Position numbers and translations under genes: made by a program. From NCBI GenBank assembly GCA_023409265.1, contig JAEYHZ010000027.1, positions 1-35,608 on the forward strand: a stretch of DNA of 35,608 bases. Reading direction: 5' to 3'. The notes beneath the pieces were generated by a model. The model ran no database searches, was not told the DNA's origin, and saw nothing but the letters and a program-made list of their open reading frames with translations. Shown one piece after another: positions 25,913-34,242 of this stretch; within the stretch, counting starts at the first letter, position 1, and each line of letters starts with the position of its first letter. The stretch comes from Bacillota bacterium. GTDB taxonomy: Bacteria > Bacillota > Clostridia > Acetivibrionales > DSM-1351.

Positions 25913-27129
25913 CCGACAGTGTAATTGAAATTAAAAACCTGAGCTATGGTATTAATGACAAAGAAATATTGCGAGATATCAGCTTCTCTATAAATGCAGG
26001 TGAATTTGTTGGTCTTATCGGGCCTAATGGTGCAGGGAAGACTACACTCTTAAAATGCATCAATGGAATTAATAAAGCTGATGGAACAATAAAAATTAAG
26101 GGAACTTTATTAGAAACTTATCCGGAAAAAAAACTCGCGGGAGAAATTGCCTTAATGCATCAGAATACTACAATCGGATATCCTTTTTCTGCGATGGATA
26201 TTGTTCTGATGGGCAGATATCCGTATTTAAAAAGATTTCAGCAAGAGGGTCGAGAAGATTATGCCATCGCCAGAAAAAATATGATTTATACAGATACAGA
26301 AAAACTGGGAAACAGCCTCATAACCGAAATGTCCGGCGGTGAGAGGCAGAGGGTTTTGTTTGCAAAGACTCTTACTCAGGAAACGGATATAGTTTTACTT
26401 GACGAGCCTACTGCAAGTCTTGATATTACTTATCAGGAGCAGATTTTTAAGTATGCCCGTGATTTATCCCAACAGGGAACAACTATAGTAGCGGCTATCC
26501 ACGACCTTAAGATAGCGGCAAGGTACTGTACCAGACTCGTATTGGTTAATAACGGGAAAATAGTTGCTGAAGGGACACCGGAAGAGGTACTTACCACAGA
26601 GAATCTTTCAGGTGTTTATGGAATTAATGCTCTGGTGTATAGAAACCGGATCACAGGTCAATTGGATTTATATATAAACCGTGAAAGTATTGGAGGCAAG
26701 TGCGGAAGAGTTCATGTCATCGGTGGTGGAGGCTCCGCTTCCGGAGTTTTGCGAACACTTTATGAATATGGCTACACAGTATCAGCCGGGGTTTTTTCTC
26801 ATGGAGACAGTGATATTGGAAGCGCAGAAGTATTTGGTGCTGAGTATCTGGTGGAAAAACCTTTTAGTGAGATATCTCAGGACATTCATGTTAAAAATAT
26901 CAACTGCATTAAAAATGCAGAGGTGACCATCCTTTGCAATATGCCCTTCGGACTTCAGAATATAAAGAATCTTGAAGCTGCCATTAATGCTCAAAAGTTG
27001 GTAATTATAGAGGACGAACAACCTGAAACAAGGGATTTTACTGATGGAAAGGCAATAGAATTATACAAGCATTTAAAGAAAAGCGCTGTGGCTGTTATTA
27101 CATCAGCCCAGCTTCATGAGGTATTATAA
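25909..27129 (+). CDS. btuD: Cobalamin ABC transporter ATPase with extra C-terminal Rossmann-like domain
   Basis: Residues 1-255 are a complete ABC ATPase: Walker A GPNGAGKTT (38-46), Q-loop near 85, signature MSGGERQR (141-148), Walker B IVLLDEPTA (161-169) and H-loop His198. Typical BtuD/FhuC proteins end near residue 255. This one continues for about 150 residues to 406 with a second domain: VHVIGGGGSASGVLRTL (268-284), VFSHGDSDIGSAEVFGAEYL and ILCNMPFGLQNI. The Gly-rich beta-alpha start suggests a nucleotide-binding or Rossmann-like fold, but I do not recognise a named family with certainty. No stop or frameshift lies between the parts, so it is a true fusion. A role sensing nucleotide or cobamide status is only a guess. 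Confidence 0.88.
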   Translation: MTDSVIEIKNLSYGINDKEILRDISFSINAGEFVGLIGPNGAGKTTLLKCINGINKADGTIKIKGTLLETYPEKKLAGEIALMHQNTTIGYPFSAMDIVLMGRYPYLKRFQQEGREDYAIARKNMIYTDTEKLGNSLITEMSGGERQRVLFAKTLTQETDIVLLDEPTASLDITYQEQIFKYARDLSQQGTTIVAAIHDLKIAARYCTRLVLVNNGKIVAEGTPEEVLTTENLSGVYGINALVYRNRITGQLDLYINRESIGGKCGRVHVIGGGGSASGVLRTLYEYGYTVSAGVFSHGDSDIGSAEVFGAEYLVEKPFSEISQDIHVKNINCIKNAEVTILCNMPFGLQNIKNLEAAINAQKLVIIEDEQPETRDFTDGKAIELYKHLKKSAVAVITSAQLHEVL

Positions 27130-27206
27130 CGAGGGATTGTCGCAGCCCTCGTTGAAACGCGATAAAAGTAAGAAAGTTTTCTACAGCCGAAAAATTTTCT
27201 ACTTAA
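27130..27206 (+). repeat. Hairpin and stem-loop leader repeat, copy 2 (upstream of cobU)
   Basis: Starts right after the btuD stop with a CGAGGG/CCCTCG hairpin (27130-27151). CCTCGTTGAAACGCG (27147-27161), GTAAGAAAGTTTTCTACAGC and CGAAAAATTTTCT then match the copy at 21432-21486, same orientation toward the next gene. AGAAAGTT pairs with AATTTTCT, with a G-U wobble replacing the A-U of copy 1. Confidence 0.7.
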
Positions 27207-27254
27207 CATATGGGTTATAATACTTATACACACTTGTGGTCAGCAGGAGGTTAT

Positions 27255-27815
27255 ATGGGAAAGTTAATACTTGTTACTGGAGGAGCCCGGAGCGGTAAGA
27301 GCACCTTTGCCGAACAAAAAGTAAAGGAATTCGGGGGTAATATACTTTATGTGGCTACTGCAAAGCAGATTGATGAGGAAATGAAGCAAAGGATCGCAAA
27401 ACACAGGGCTCAGAGGCCTTCTGAATGGGAAACCTATGAGGGTTACAGGAACCTCGATATGGCTCTTTCTGAAATTATAGTGGACAAAAGTGCTGTTCTG
27501 CTGGATTGTATTACCATAATGGTTACCAACCTTATGCTGGATGAAAGTTATGAGTGGGATAATCTTTCAAGAGACAGAGTTGAGGAAATTGAGCTTGGTA
27601 TACTTCATCAGATTGAAAGACTTATCAGCCTGGCAAAGATGAACAATATACCCTTTGTACTTGTAACAAATGAGGTTGGTCTGGGTGTAGTTCCGCCATC
27701 GGCAATGGGAAGAGACTTCAGGGATATTGCCGGAAGGATGAACCAGCTTCTTGCAGCAACTGCCGATGAAGTTTATTTCTGCGTTTCGGGAATACCGATG
27801 AAAATAAAGGGGTAA
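27255..27815 (+). CDS. cobU: Adenosylcobinamide kinase / adenosylcobinamide-phosphate guanylyltransferase
   Basis: Phosphorylates adenosylcobinamide and converts it to adenosyl-GDP-cobinamide, the activated intermediate for nucleotide-loop assembly. 186 residues, usual size. P-loop GGARSGKS near residues 8-15; the guanylylated-His region KHRAQRPSEWETYE; DCITIMVTNLM; and VTNEVGLGVVP. The ATG at 27255 follows CAGGAGG with 5 spacing bases; a longer frame upstream overlaps the leader repeat and is unsupported. Together with cobS and cobT in the window it makes most of the nucleotide-loop pathway, which would let imported cobinamide be finished. Confidence 0.95.
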   Translation: MGKLILVTGGARSGKSTFAEQKVKEFGGNILYVATAKQIDEEMKQRIAKHRAQRPSEWETYEGYRNLDMALSEIIVDKSAVLLDCITIMVTNLMLDESYEWDNLSRDRVEEIELGILHQIERLISLAKMNNIPFVLVTNEVGLGVVPPSAMGRDFRDIAGRMNQLLAATADEVYFCVSGIPMKIKG

Positions 27816-28018
27816 AACGCGACGAGAACATTTAGAATTAATGGATGTTTTTGGCGTAAAAAAAGCCACAATGTGCCTTCTGGATTATTAATAGTGTCGC
27901 TGCATAGCAGCAGAAAGAGGCTGGCTTGAAAGACTTCTCCAGCGCTCGTCTTCCAAACTAACCTATGAATTATGGCCGCTATGCGGCTCAAAGCCATGAC
28001 ATGGCTTGGGAGGTTGAA

Positions 28019-28768
28019 ATGAAAGCATTGAAAAGACTGGTGTTAATGCTTCAGTTTTTCACCAGAATTCCTATCAGAATACAATTGACGTCCAATAGCT
28101 CGGACTTTGGCAAGGGGCTGGTATTTGCACCTTTCGTAGGTGTGGTAATCGGTGCAATTCTCACAATTGCAGCATATGGCCTGCTTTACCTGTTTCCAAG
28201 GGTTTTGGTAACAGCCCTTGTCCTGGTGCTGTACATAATAATCACCGGAGGACTTCATCTGGATGGACTGGGAGATACTTTTGACGGAATTTTCTCAAAC
28301 CGTCCCAGGGAAAGAGTACTTGAAATAATGAGGGACAGCAGGGTGGGAACAAATGCGGTACTTGCTGTAGCCAGCGTTTTGCTGCTTGATTTTGCTGCCC
28401 TTAGCCAAATAAATAGCGGATATTACTTACGGATAATATTGCTGATGCCCATGGCAGGCAGGGTAGGATCCCTTGTAGGGGCAGCAGTTTCGGGCTATGC
28501 AAGGACAGGGGAAGGCCTGGGAAAATCCTTTATAGATTTTTGCGGGAAAAAAGAGCTTCTATGGGGATTAATCCTGTATACTGTCATAAGTTTATTTACT
28601 TTTGACTTCAAACTGTGGATTATAATGCTGATTCCACCAATTTTCGCTCTTCTGGCAGTAAAATATTTCGGCAGTAAAATCGGTGGCGCCACAGGTGATA
28701 TACTGGGAGCGGTATGCGAACTGAACCAGTGCGTTTTCCTTGTGGCGGCATGTGGGATACTGCTTTGA
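28019..28768 (+). CDS. cobS: Adenosylcobinamide-GDP ribazoletransferase (cobalamin synthase)
   Basis: Integral-membrane enzyme joining adenosylcobinamide-GDP to alpha-ribazole (phosphate), the last assembly step. 249 residues with six to seven membrane segments. Family motifs LMLQFFTRIPI, the Asp-rich GGLHLDGLGDTFDG, and the C-terminal GGATGDILGAVCEL are present. I place the start at the ATG at 28019 (GGGAGG 5 bases upstream); the ORF can extend to 27965 but that part is a hairpin-rich leader (GGCCGC/GCGGC and AGCCATG/CATGGCT at 27973-28006). About 200 bases separate it from cobU, more than is usual in an operon. Confidence 0.93.
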   Translation: MKALKRLVLMLQFFTRIPIRIQLTSNSSDFGKGLVFAPFVGVVIGAILTIAAYGLLYLFPRVLVTALVLVLYIIITGGLHLDGLGDTFDGIFSNRPRERVLEIMRDSRVGTNAVLAVASVLLLDFAALSQINSGYYLRIILLMPMAGRVGSLVGAAVSGYARTGEGLGKSFIDFCGKKELLWGLILYTVISLFTFDFKLWIIMLIPPIFALLAVKYFGSKIGGATGDILGAVCELNQCVFLVAACGILL

Positions 28769-28913
28769 AACTGCAATTTTAAAACTGCTTTGATACTGCT
28801 ATTTTAAAACTGCTTTGATACTGCTATTTTGAAACTGCTTTGATACTGCTATTTTGAAACTGCTATTTTGAAACTGCTTCGATACTTCTATTTTGATACT
28901 GCTATAGATTACA
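28757..28913. repeat. 25-bp tandem repeat beginning at the end of cobS
   Basis: CTGCTTTGATACTGCTATTTT starts at 28785, 28810 and 28835, a strict 25-base period, with degenerate half-units (ATACTGCTTTGAAACTGC) before and after. The last codons of cobS (GATACTGCTTTGA) read as the first half-unit. No spacers, so not CRISPR. It fills the gap to the convergent membrane-protein gene. Confidence 0.9.
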
Positions 28914-28916
28914 ATC

Positions 28917-29540
28917 CTATAAAGCACTTATGGCAAAGCTCTCTACAACAGCTCCTATCAGCATAAAAACCAGGCCAATCAAAAGAGCAAGCTTTTCTGC
29001 CCTTGATAGGTGTATATCTCTGAAGCTTTTGGTAATTGTGGTTTTTCCACTGGTCAGGATTGTTGCGATATGGGCAGCTGCACAAGTTATGAGCAATTGT
29101 CCCGACATTTCCCAAAGGCCTGCTCTATGTAAAAGATCAAAAGTACGGGTAATTCTTGATAAAAGCGGAACAGCTTCAGTTCCCATGGAAAAAGACCATG
29201 TTCCCAAAACGACGCCATTAATGCAAATTTGCGTAAAAAATGCAAGGTATCCTATTGAAAAATAGTTAATATCCTTTTCACTCTTCTTGCCAAACAAGCT
29301 TCCAAAAATAACAACAATCACAGATAGCTGATTATAAAAGAAAATCTGTAACGTTAAGGTAAGAGTGTTTTTTGAGGGCTCCCAGTCCTGTAATGGATTT
29401 TTGTTTTTAAAAAGACCTTCCGGGAGAAAATAGTAACTAATTATGGTTATTCCAAAAAATAAAGCGAGAAAAACTAAATAACAAAACAATATTCTTTCTT
29501 TTAGACTCTGGCTGGTTAGCTTTTTCAGTAAAAAAACCAT
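28917..29540 (-). CDS. Membrane protein, possibly SpoIIM/DUF95-like
   Basis: 207 residues, about five hydrophobic segments. N-terminal LFCYLVFLALFFGITIISYY, then FFYNQLSVIVVIFGSLFG, YLAFFTQICINGVVLGTW, a conserved-looking HRAGLWEMSGQLLITC stretch, and LALLIGLVFMLIGAVVES. The layout, with a His-containing turn before an amphipathic Glu, recalls the SpoIIM family, but identity was not confirmed. ATG at 29540 has GGAGG 9 bases upstream (a TTG three bases earlier is possible). Third gene of a repressor-led module, 37 bases after the preceding stop. Confidence 0.55.
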   Translation of the reverse strand: MVFLLKKLTSQSLKERILFCYLVFLALFFGITIISYYFLPEGLFKNKNPLQDWEPSKNTLTLTLQIFFYNQLSVIVVIFGSLFGKKSEKDINYFSIGYLAFFTQICINGVVLGTWSFSMGTEAVPLLSRITRTFDLLHRAGLWEMSGQLLITCAAAHIATILTSGKTTITKSFRDIHLSRAEKLALLIGLVFMLIGAVVESFAISAL

Positions 29541-29577
29541 CAATGATTTCCTCCTTCCGATTCCCGGATATATGCCA

Positions 29578-29994
29578 TTACATCTCCTTTTGATACTTAT
29601 TAATCAGATAGATAACTATCAGATTATAAATTATGTATACGGCTATTACAAACGATGTTACCCATAAAGGCGCTGAAATCAGTATGGTAACATAGGCAAT
29701 TGCTATTATAAGCCACTGAGTTATGTCTCCTGCTTTGGCTTTGGCGCAGTTTCGGATCATAGTGTTTCTTTCATCATTATTTTCGATTTCCTTCGCTCTT
29801 TTAATTGCGGGGTTACTGCTTTCAATGTGGTTTGTGACCAACCTGATTATTCCCAGTCCCGACAGACCGCCTCCAACACCAATAAAAACACCGCCTAATG
29901 GCTTTGCAATTATAGCTTTTAACAGGAAGCAGAGTATAATAAGGCAAATACCTGTAATTAGCTGTAAAATACCTAAGGAAAATTTCTTTTTCAT
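29578..29994 (-). CDS. Small four-segment membrane protein (DUF2178-like)
   Basis: 138 residues. Four membrane segments: near 5-27, 30-53, 92-110 and 112-132. Between segments two and three a charged stretch IENNDERNTMIRNCAKAKAG resembles the DUF2178 (DERN...IR..A) signature, so probably a member of that uncharacterised family. It starts two bases after the repressor stop, sharing its operon. This pattern of a Cro/C1-type repressor followed by small membrane proteins is common in Clostridia; physiological role unknown. Confidence 0.6.
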   Translation of the reverse strand: MKKKFSLGILQLITGICLIILCFLLKAIIAKPLGGVFIGVGGGLSGLGIIRLVTNHIESSNPAIKRAKEIENNDERNTMIRNCAKAKAGDITQWLIIAIAYVTILISAPLWVTSFVIAVYIIYNLIVIYLINKYQKEM

Positions 29995-29996
29995 TA

Positions 29997-30194
29997 TTAT
30001 TCCTCCTCGTAGATAAAAATTTCTTCTATACTCATATCAAAATAGCGGGCGATTTTAAAGGCAAGGGTGATAGATGGATTGTATCTGCCATTTTCGAGAG
30101 AACCAATAGTCTGTCTGGATACTTCCAATGCGGAAGCCAGATCCTCTTGCTTAATTCCGCGCTGCTTGCGTATTTCTTCAAGTCTGTTCTTCAT
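29997..30194 (-). CDS. Small Cro/C1-type HTH transcriptional regulator
   Basis: 65 residues, essentially only the helix-turn-helix: MKNRLEEIRKQRGIKQEDLA, then ALEVSRQTIGSLENGRYNPS and a C-terminal FDMSIEEIFIYEEE. This resembles the short Xre regulators that repress their own promoter. ATG at 30194 with GAGG upstream; an upstream ATG at 30251 would translate the operator region. The palindrome at 30221-30240 directly upstream of the gene supports autorepression. Confidence 0.88.
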   Translation of the reverse strand: MKNRLEEIRKQRGIKQEDLASALEVSRQTIGSLENGRYNPSITLAFKIARYFDMSIEEIFIYEEE

Positions 30195-30220
30195 GTTTAC
30201 CTCTTCTAATGCAAAAAAAA

Positions 30221-30283
30221 ATGGAAAGTTAACTTTCCATAAATATAACATAAGAGCTATTCCATGTCAAGTAAACTTTCCAT
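30221..30283 (-). promoter_or_regulatory. Promoter with 20-bp palindromic operator for the repressor module
   Basis: Minus-strand TTGACA (30265-30270), exactly 17 bases, then TATATT (30242-30247), an excellent promoter. A perfect 20-bp palindrome ATGGAAAGTTAACTTTCCAT covers 30221-30240, overlapping the start site. A half-site AACTTTCCAT recurs at 30274-30283, upstream of the -35, so a dimeric repressor could block polymerase on both sides. Confidence 0.85.
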
Positions 30284-30315
30284 AAGCATATTATAATATT
30301 AAATCCTATTTATTG

Positions 30316-32166
30316 CTAAACTTCGAACATCATGCATTCCACATAATAATCATTAAAATCCTTGCTTGCAGACAACTCTATATATTTGATCCTCCTGCTG
30401 ATTTCTTCAGCAGTCTTTAAACTATCACTGTTAATAAGGGTTTCTATTGCACCCTGGCCTGCTGCATTGCCAACTGTCTGTATTTTGCCTTCCAGAGCTG
30501 AAGGTATAAGTCCTATTCTTAAGGCACTTTCTATATTTATATAGCTGCCGAAGCCGCCGGCTAGATAGACGGTTTTAATATCATTAAAAGAAATCCCGGC
30601 TTTTTTGACAAGAACGTTAATGCCTGCAGAAATGGCGGCTTTTGCATTCTGGAGTTCCCTGATGTCTTTCTGGGTTATGGCGATCTCGCGGCAAATGGGG
30701 GTTTCTTCTTTATCACAGATAATAAATGCTTTCATTCCGTCCACAGCTGAAAGCCTTTCGGCCAGCGCAGCCTGTCCGGGGACTTTCGGTTTCCATTCCA
30801 TATCTATTCTTCCGGTTTCATCAACAATTCCTACCTCAAGCAGCTGCGCAAGTGCATCCACCACTCCTGTGCCACATATGCCTATGGGCCGCATATTGCC
30901 GATAGTAGTGCAGCCAAGGCCCTGCTTAAGGGACACGGTACTTATGGCGCCTGCAATACTGCCCATACCATTTCTGATGTTGGCACCTTCGAAGGCAGGG
31001 CCGGCAGCCGAAGAGCAGGCATAGAGTCTGTCCCTGTTTCCAAGAACGATTTCTCCATTGGTTCCAATATCTATGAGCAGTGAAGTGTCTGCCTGCGTAT
31101 GCATTCCTGTGGACATGACTGCCCCTACAGTGTCAGCTCCTATATAAGCTGAAACGGTGGGCAGTATACAGACCAGACCATCCGGATTAATTGAAATGCC
31201 CAGCTCTTGAGCCCTCAATTTTACAGTAGCTGTAAACGCAGGTGTAAAGGGCGCAGAGGCAATATATCTGGGATCTACCTTCAGCAGGAGATGGAGCATT
31301 GTGGTATTTCCAACCAGGGTAATGGCATAAATATTGTCCGGACTTATCCTGGCCTGGGAACACATTACCGAAACACTGGCATTTATGGCATTGACGATCT
31401 GGCCATGAAGCTGTTCCAAACCCTCTGCCGAGTCCATTGTATGCTTTATTCTGGAAATCACATCAGCCCCGTATATTTTCTGAGGATTTAAAAGCGAGTT
31501 GACGCATAATCTTTTTCCCGATCTAAGATCAACCAGGTAGGAGGCTATAGTTGTGGTGCCGATATCTACAGCAGCACCGTACAATGCTCCGGTGGTATCG
31601 CCGGGTTCTACCCCTATAATTCTTGATCTATCCGCTGATTGGTCTGAAACATCCTTAATCAAAGTTACATTGTAGTTGTCTTTTCTTAATACAGCAGGCA
31701 GGCTTCTAAGAAGAGCCAATCCGGCCGGGGCTTCCACATGCGTCCACTTGTCCAGTCTTTCCAGATCTGAATTCTGGTCGGACAGATCCGGTTTGGCTAG
31801 TTTTACACTTTCCTTTGAAACCAGCGGAATTACATCAACACTTCTTTGAATCCCCTCAGTGAGGATTTTTGCAGGTAAATCTTCATCCTCAAGTGATATT
31901 TCAAAATCTGATTCAATAAAGATTCTGCAGGCCAATCTGTACCCGTTTTCAATTGCTTCGATGCCCAGCAGTTTTATTTCATTTTCAGTTGCTCCGGCAA
32001 AGTTGGGAGATAGTATCTTTACCCTGCACTTTCCGCAGGTCCCGTTGCCGTTGCAGGGGGAGTTTATTGCAAACCCGTTTTCCCTCAGGTGATAGAGAAG
32101 GTTTTGGCTGTCATTTATCTGAAGCTGTACTGTCTTATTATTTGAATGTATTTTTACCTGAAACAT
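30316..32166 (-). CDS. RACo-type reductive activator of corrinoid protein ([2Fe-2S] plus ASKHA ATPase)
   Basis: 616 residues. N-terminal ferredoxin domain with four iron-sulfur Cys: 38, 44, 47 and 80 (C-x5-C-x2-C-x32-C). A central linker follows, then an ASKHA (actin/Hsp70-like) ATPase domain: GAAVDIGTTTIASYLVD, LVGNTTMLHLLL, DIGTNGEIVLGN, VYLAGGFG. Family knowledge: such proteins (RACo, RamA-type activators) use ATP to reduce inactive Co(II) corrinoid proteins to Co(I) after accidental oxidation. Start ATG at 32166 has GGAGG 8 bases upstream and lies inside the 3' end of cobT (29-base overlap). A corrinoid protein gene 2.6 kb upstream is the likely partner. Confidence 0.9.
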   Translation of the reverse strand: MFQVKIHSNNKTVQLQINDSQNLLYHLRENGFAINSPCNGNGTCGKCRVKILSPNFAGATENEIKLLGIEAIENGYRLACRIFIESDFEISLEDEDLPAKILTEGIQRSVDVIPLVSKESVKLAKPDLSDQNSDLERLDKWTHVEAPAGLALLRSLPAVLRKDNYNVTLIKDVSDQSADRSRIIGVEPGDTTGALYGAAVDIGTTTIASYLVDLRSGKRLCVNSLLNPQKIYGADVISRIKHTMDSAEGLEQLHGQIVNAINASVSVMCSQARISPDNIYAITLVGNTTMLHLLLKVDPRYIASAPFTPAFTATVKLRAQELGISINPDGLVCILPTVSAYIGADTVGAVMSTGMHTQADTSLLIDIGTNGEIVLGNRDRLYACSSAAGPAFEGANIRNGMGSIAGAISTVSLKQGLGCTTIGNMRPIGICGTGVVDALAQLLEVGIVDETGRIDMEWKPKVPGQAALAERLSAVDGMKAFIICDKEETPICREIAITQKDIRELQNAKAAISAGINVLVKKAGISFNDIKTVYLAGGFGSYINIESALRIGLIPSALEGKIQTVGNAAGQGAIETLINSDSLKTAEEISRRIKYIELSASKDFNDYYVECMMFEV

Positions 32167-33244
32167 GGTCAGAGCCTCCTAACTCCTGATGCTCATATTG
32201 TTCAATTCTTGCATCATCAAAGCTTCCCATTTGTGTGTAGGCTGCAATGGCAGCGTCAATCAGCTGGAAGCCAAGGGCTGCGCCTGTTCCTTCTCCCAGT
32301 CTCATACCAAGATTTAACATGGGAACCATACCGAGAGCTTTCATTATCATTTCGGTACCCGGCTCAGCTGAACCGTGAGAGGGGAGAATAAAGTTCTCTG
32401 CTTCCTTGCAGATATTTACGGCAATCAACGCTGCAGCTGCTGAAATGAAGCCGTCCATCATTATAGGTATTCTGTAGATGGCAGCTCCGAGAAAACAACC
32501 TGTCAGGCCCGCAATATCAAAGCCTCCGACTTTGGCCAGAACATCCACCGGATCTGATGCCGAAGGTTGATTTATTTCAATAGCTCTCTTTATTACCGAT
32601 ATTTTATTGCTATAGGATTCCCTGCTGAGACCTGATCCGATACCTGTGACCTTTTCAACGGGACATCCGGTTAAAACAGCAGCTATCGCACTGCTTGTAG
32701 AGGTATTTCCAATTCCCATTTCACCGGTAGCCAGCATGTTTATTCCTCGGTCCTTTAACTGTTTTACCAGCTCAATGCCTGTTAAAATTCCTTTTTGAGC
32801 TTCCTCGTAAGTCATGGCAGGCCCGGCAGCCATATTCCAGGTGCCCTTCCGGAGTTTTTTATTAATTACCCTGCTGTTGGAAATGTCTGCATCTACGCCT
32901 ATATCAACAATCACAAGCTCGGCATTTGTCAATCTGGAGAAAACATTAATTCCTGTAATCCCACGGGTAAAGTTCTCCGTAACGGAGGCTGTAACAGACT
33001 TGGGACAGGAACTGACACCTTCTTTTACAACGCCGTTGTCGGCACACATGATAATTATGGCTTTTTTGTCAGCCTGAGGCTCCGGAGTTCCATTTATTCC
33101 GGATAGCTGTACAATAATTTCTTCAAGCCTGCCCAGACTGCCTATAGGTTTTGTCAGACGGTCCAGCTTTTTTTGGGCTGCAGCCATTGCAGCGCTGTCA
33201 TGTGTAGTTATATTATTTATCAAGTCGGAAAATACGTAGTTCAA
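32138..33244 (-). CDS. cobT: Nicotinate-nucleotide:dimethylbenzimidazole phosphoribosyltransferase
   Basis: Makes alpha-ribazole 5'-phosphate from NaMN and a lower-ligand base, completing the nucleotide loop with cobU and cobS. 368 residues. Signatures: LTKPIGSLGRLEEI, MCADNGVVKEGVS, TGEMGIGNTSTSSA, and the catalytic-Glu end NLGMRLGEGTGAALG. The TTG at 33244 has GGAGG 8 bases before it; an ATG 15 bases upstream (33259) overlaps that site. Its 3' end overlaps the RACo gene by 29 bases, a tight coupling with corrinoid activation. Confidence 0.92.
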   Translation of the reverse strand: MNYVFSDLINNITTHDSAAMAAAQKKLDRLTKPIGSLGRLEEIIVQLSGINGTPEPQADKKAIIIMCADNGVVKEGVSSCPKSVTASVTENFTRGITGINVFSRLTNAELVIVDIGVDADISNSRVINKKLRKGTWNMAAGPAMTYEEAQKGILTGIELVKQLKDRGINMLATGEMGIGNTSTSSAIAAVLTGCPVEKVTGIGSGLSRESYSNKISVIKRAIEINQPSASDPVDVLAKVGGFDIAGLTGCFLGAAIYRIPIMMDGFISAAAALIAVNICKEAENFILPSHGSAEPGTEMIMKALGMVPMLNLGMRLGEGTGAALGFQLIDAAIAAYTQMGSFDDARIEQYEHQELGGSDHVSGKNTFK

Positions 33245-33275
33245 AATGCATTCCTCCATATATGTTAGATGTCCT

Positions 33276-33356
33276 TTAAGTTAAATATCCTTAAGTCAAA
33301 TATCATTGGGTCAAAAGTCTTGAGTCAAATGTTTTTTGTTTTTAAGTTAAATGCCC
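33276..33356. repeat. Degenerate 15-base direct repeat before cobT
   Basis: Units TTAAGTTAAATATCC, TTAAGTCAAATATCA, TTGGGTCAAAAGTC, TTGAGTCAAATG and TTAAGTTAAATGCCC follow one another with 14-15-base spacing and one longer gap. They lie between the DUF1638 stop and cobT. Possibly a slipped-strand remnant or a regulator binding array; unknown. Confidence 0.5.
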
Positions 33357-33391
33357 TCTGGTTCGTATTTGGGGTTTATTACCTGACTTAA

Positions 33392-34135
33392 TTATTCTGC
33401 TTCAATTATCATGTCGTCGAAGGAGGCCTTAACTGTTTTGTAAGGCGGCACCAGCAGGACTTCATTTTGGTTGAATTCACCATTGATAATATTCCATAAT
33501 AAACCCTTATTTCCTTCAAACTCAAGAAAGTTCCAGTTGAAGAATTCGGCAGAGCTTTTAGTGAAGATTCTGAAGTAGTCGTTGTTATTAAAGCAGTCCC
33601 AGGCTATAAAGCCGGCATTTTTATACTGCTTCAGCCAGCTTTGTTCCATCTCCATTAGAAATTGGGCATTATCTTCACCATACCGTAGAGTATAGTCCTT
33701 CAACAAGGATGAAAACTTAAGCTCACTGGGCTGCCAGGCCCGCTCAATCCAGCCGGCCGAAAACCAGTAAGTACCAGGATGCTGCTCGAATAATGCCTTG
33801 TATTTTTCCTTGGAGCCCAGCAGCAATGTTATGCAATCATGTGCTCTGGGAATTACCAGGGGTACTTTGGCGCTTGTTAATCCTGTTATTCCGTTGCTGC
33901 AAAGCCCATAGACTATAACTATATAGTCATAGGAAGGGCAGGTATTTAGATAATTATATGGAAAGCCTTCATTTGCCTTGTCTATTTCAAACTGTAGAGT
34001 CTTTCTCAAAACCTCTGGAGTATCATGTAAACCCTGATGTAAAAAGGTTATATCTACATAGTGTTTCGATAATCCGGCCAAATATGAAAGTTCTCTGTTT
34101 AATACATCACACGCAATAAATTTTAATCTTAGCAT
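33392..34135 (-). CDS. DUF1638-family protein
   Basis: 247 residues, soluble. The family features are three Cys regions: FIACDVLNREL, VYGLCSNG and PRAHDCITLLLGS, which suggest a metal or corrinoid ligand site, though this is inference. DUF1638 genes are found near corrinoid methyltransferases and activators in anaerobes, which matches the neighbours here. Starts at ATG 34135 with AGGATGA upstream and diverges from the HPr-like gene. Function of the family is not established from sequence. Confidence 0.8.
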   Translation of the reverse strand: MLRLKFIACDVLNRELSYLAGLSKHYVDITFLHQGLHDTPEVLRKTLQFEIDKANEGFPYNYLNTCPSYDYIVIVYGLCSNGITGLTSAKVPLVIPRAHDCITLLLGSKEKYKALFEQHPGTYWFSAGWIERAWQPSELKFSSLLKDYTLRYGEDNAQFLMEMEQSWLKQYKNAGFIAWDCFNNNDYFRIFTKSSAEFFNWNFLEFEGNKGLLWNIINGEFNQNEVLLVPPYKTVKASFDDMIIEAE

Positions 34136-34242
34136 ATTGTTTCATCCTGTATATCAAGGGTATAATATTATCAAGAATTAAGTATTACTATATATTGTAC
34201 TACATAACAAAATTTCAATAAAGCTAAGGAGAGTCGATAAAT

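Noticed and set aside
28757..28913. CRISPR array
   Set aside because: The repeats are directly tandem with a 25-base period and no unique spacers, and no cas genes are near.
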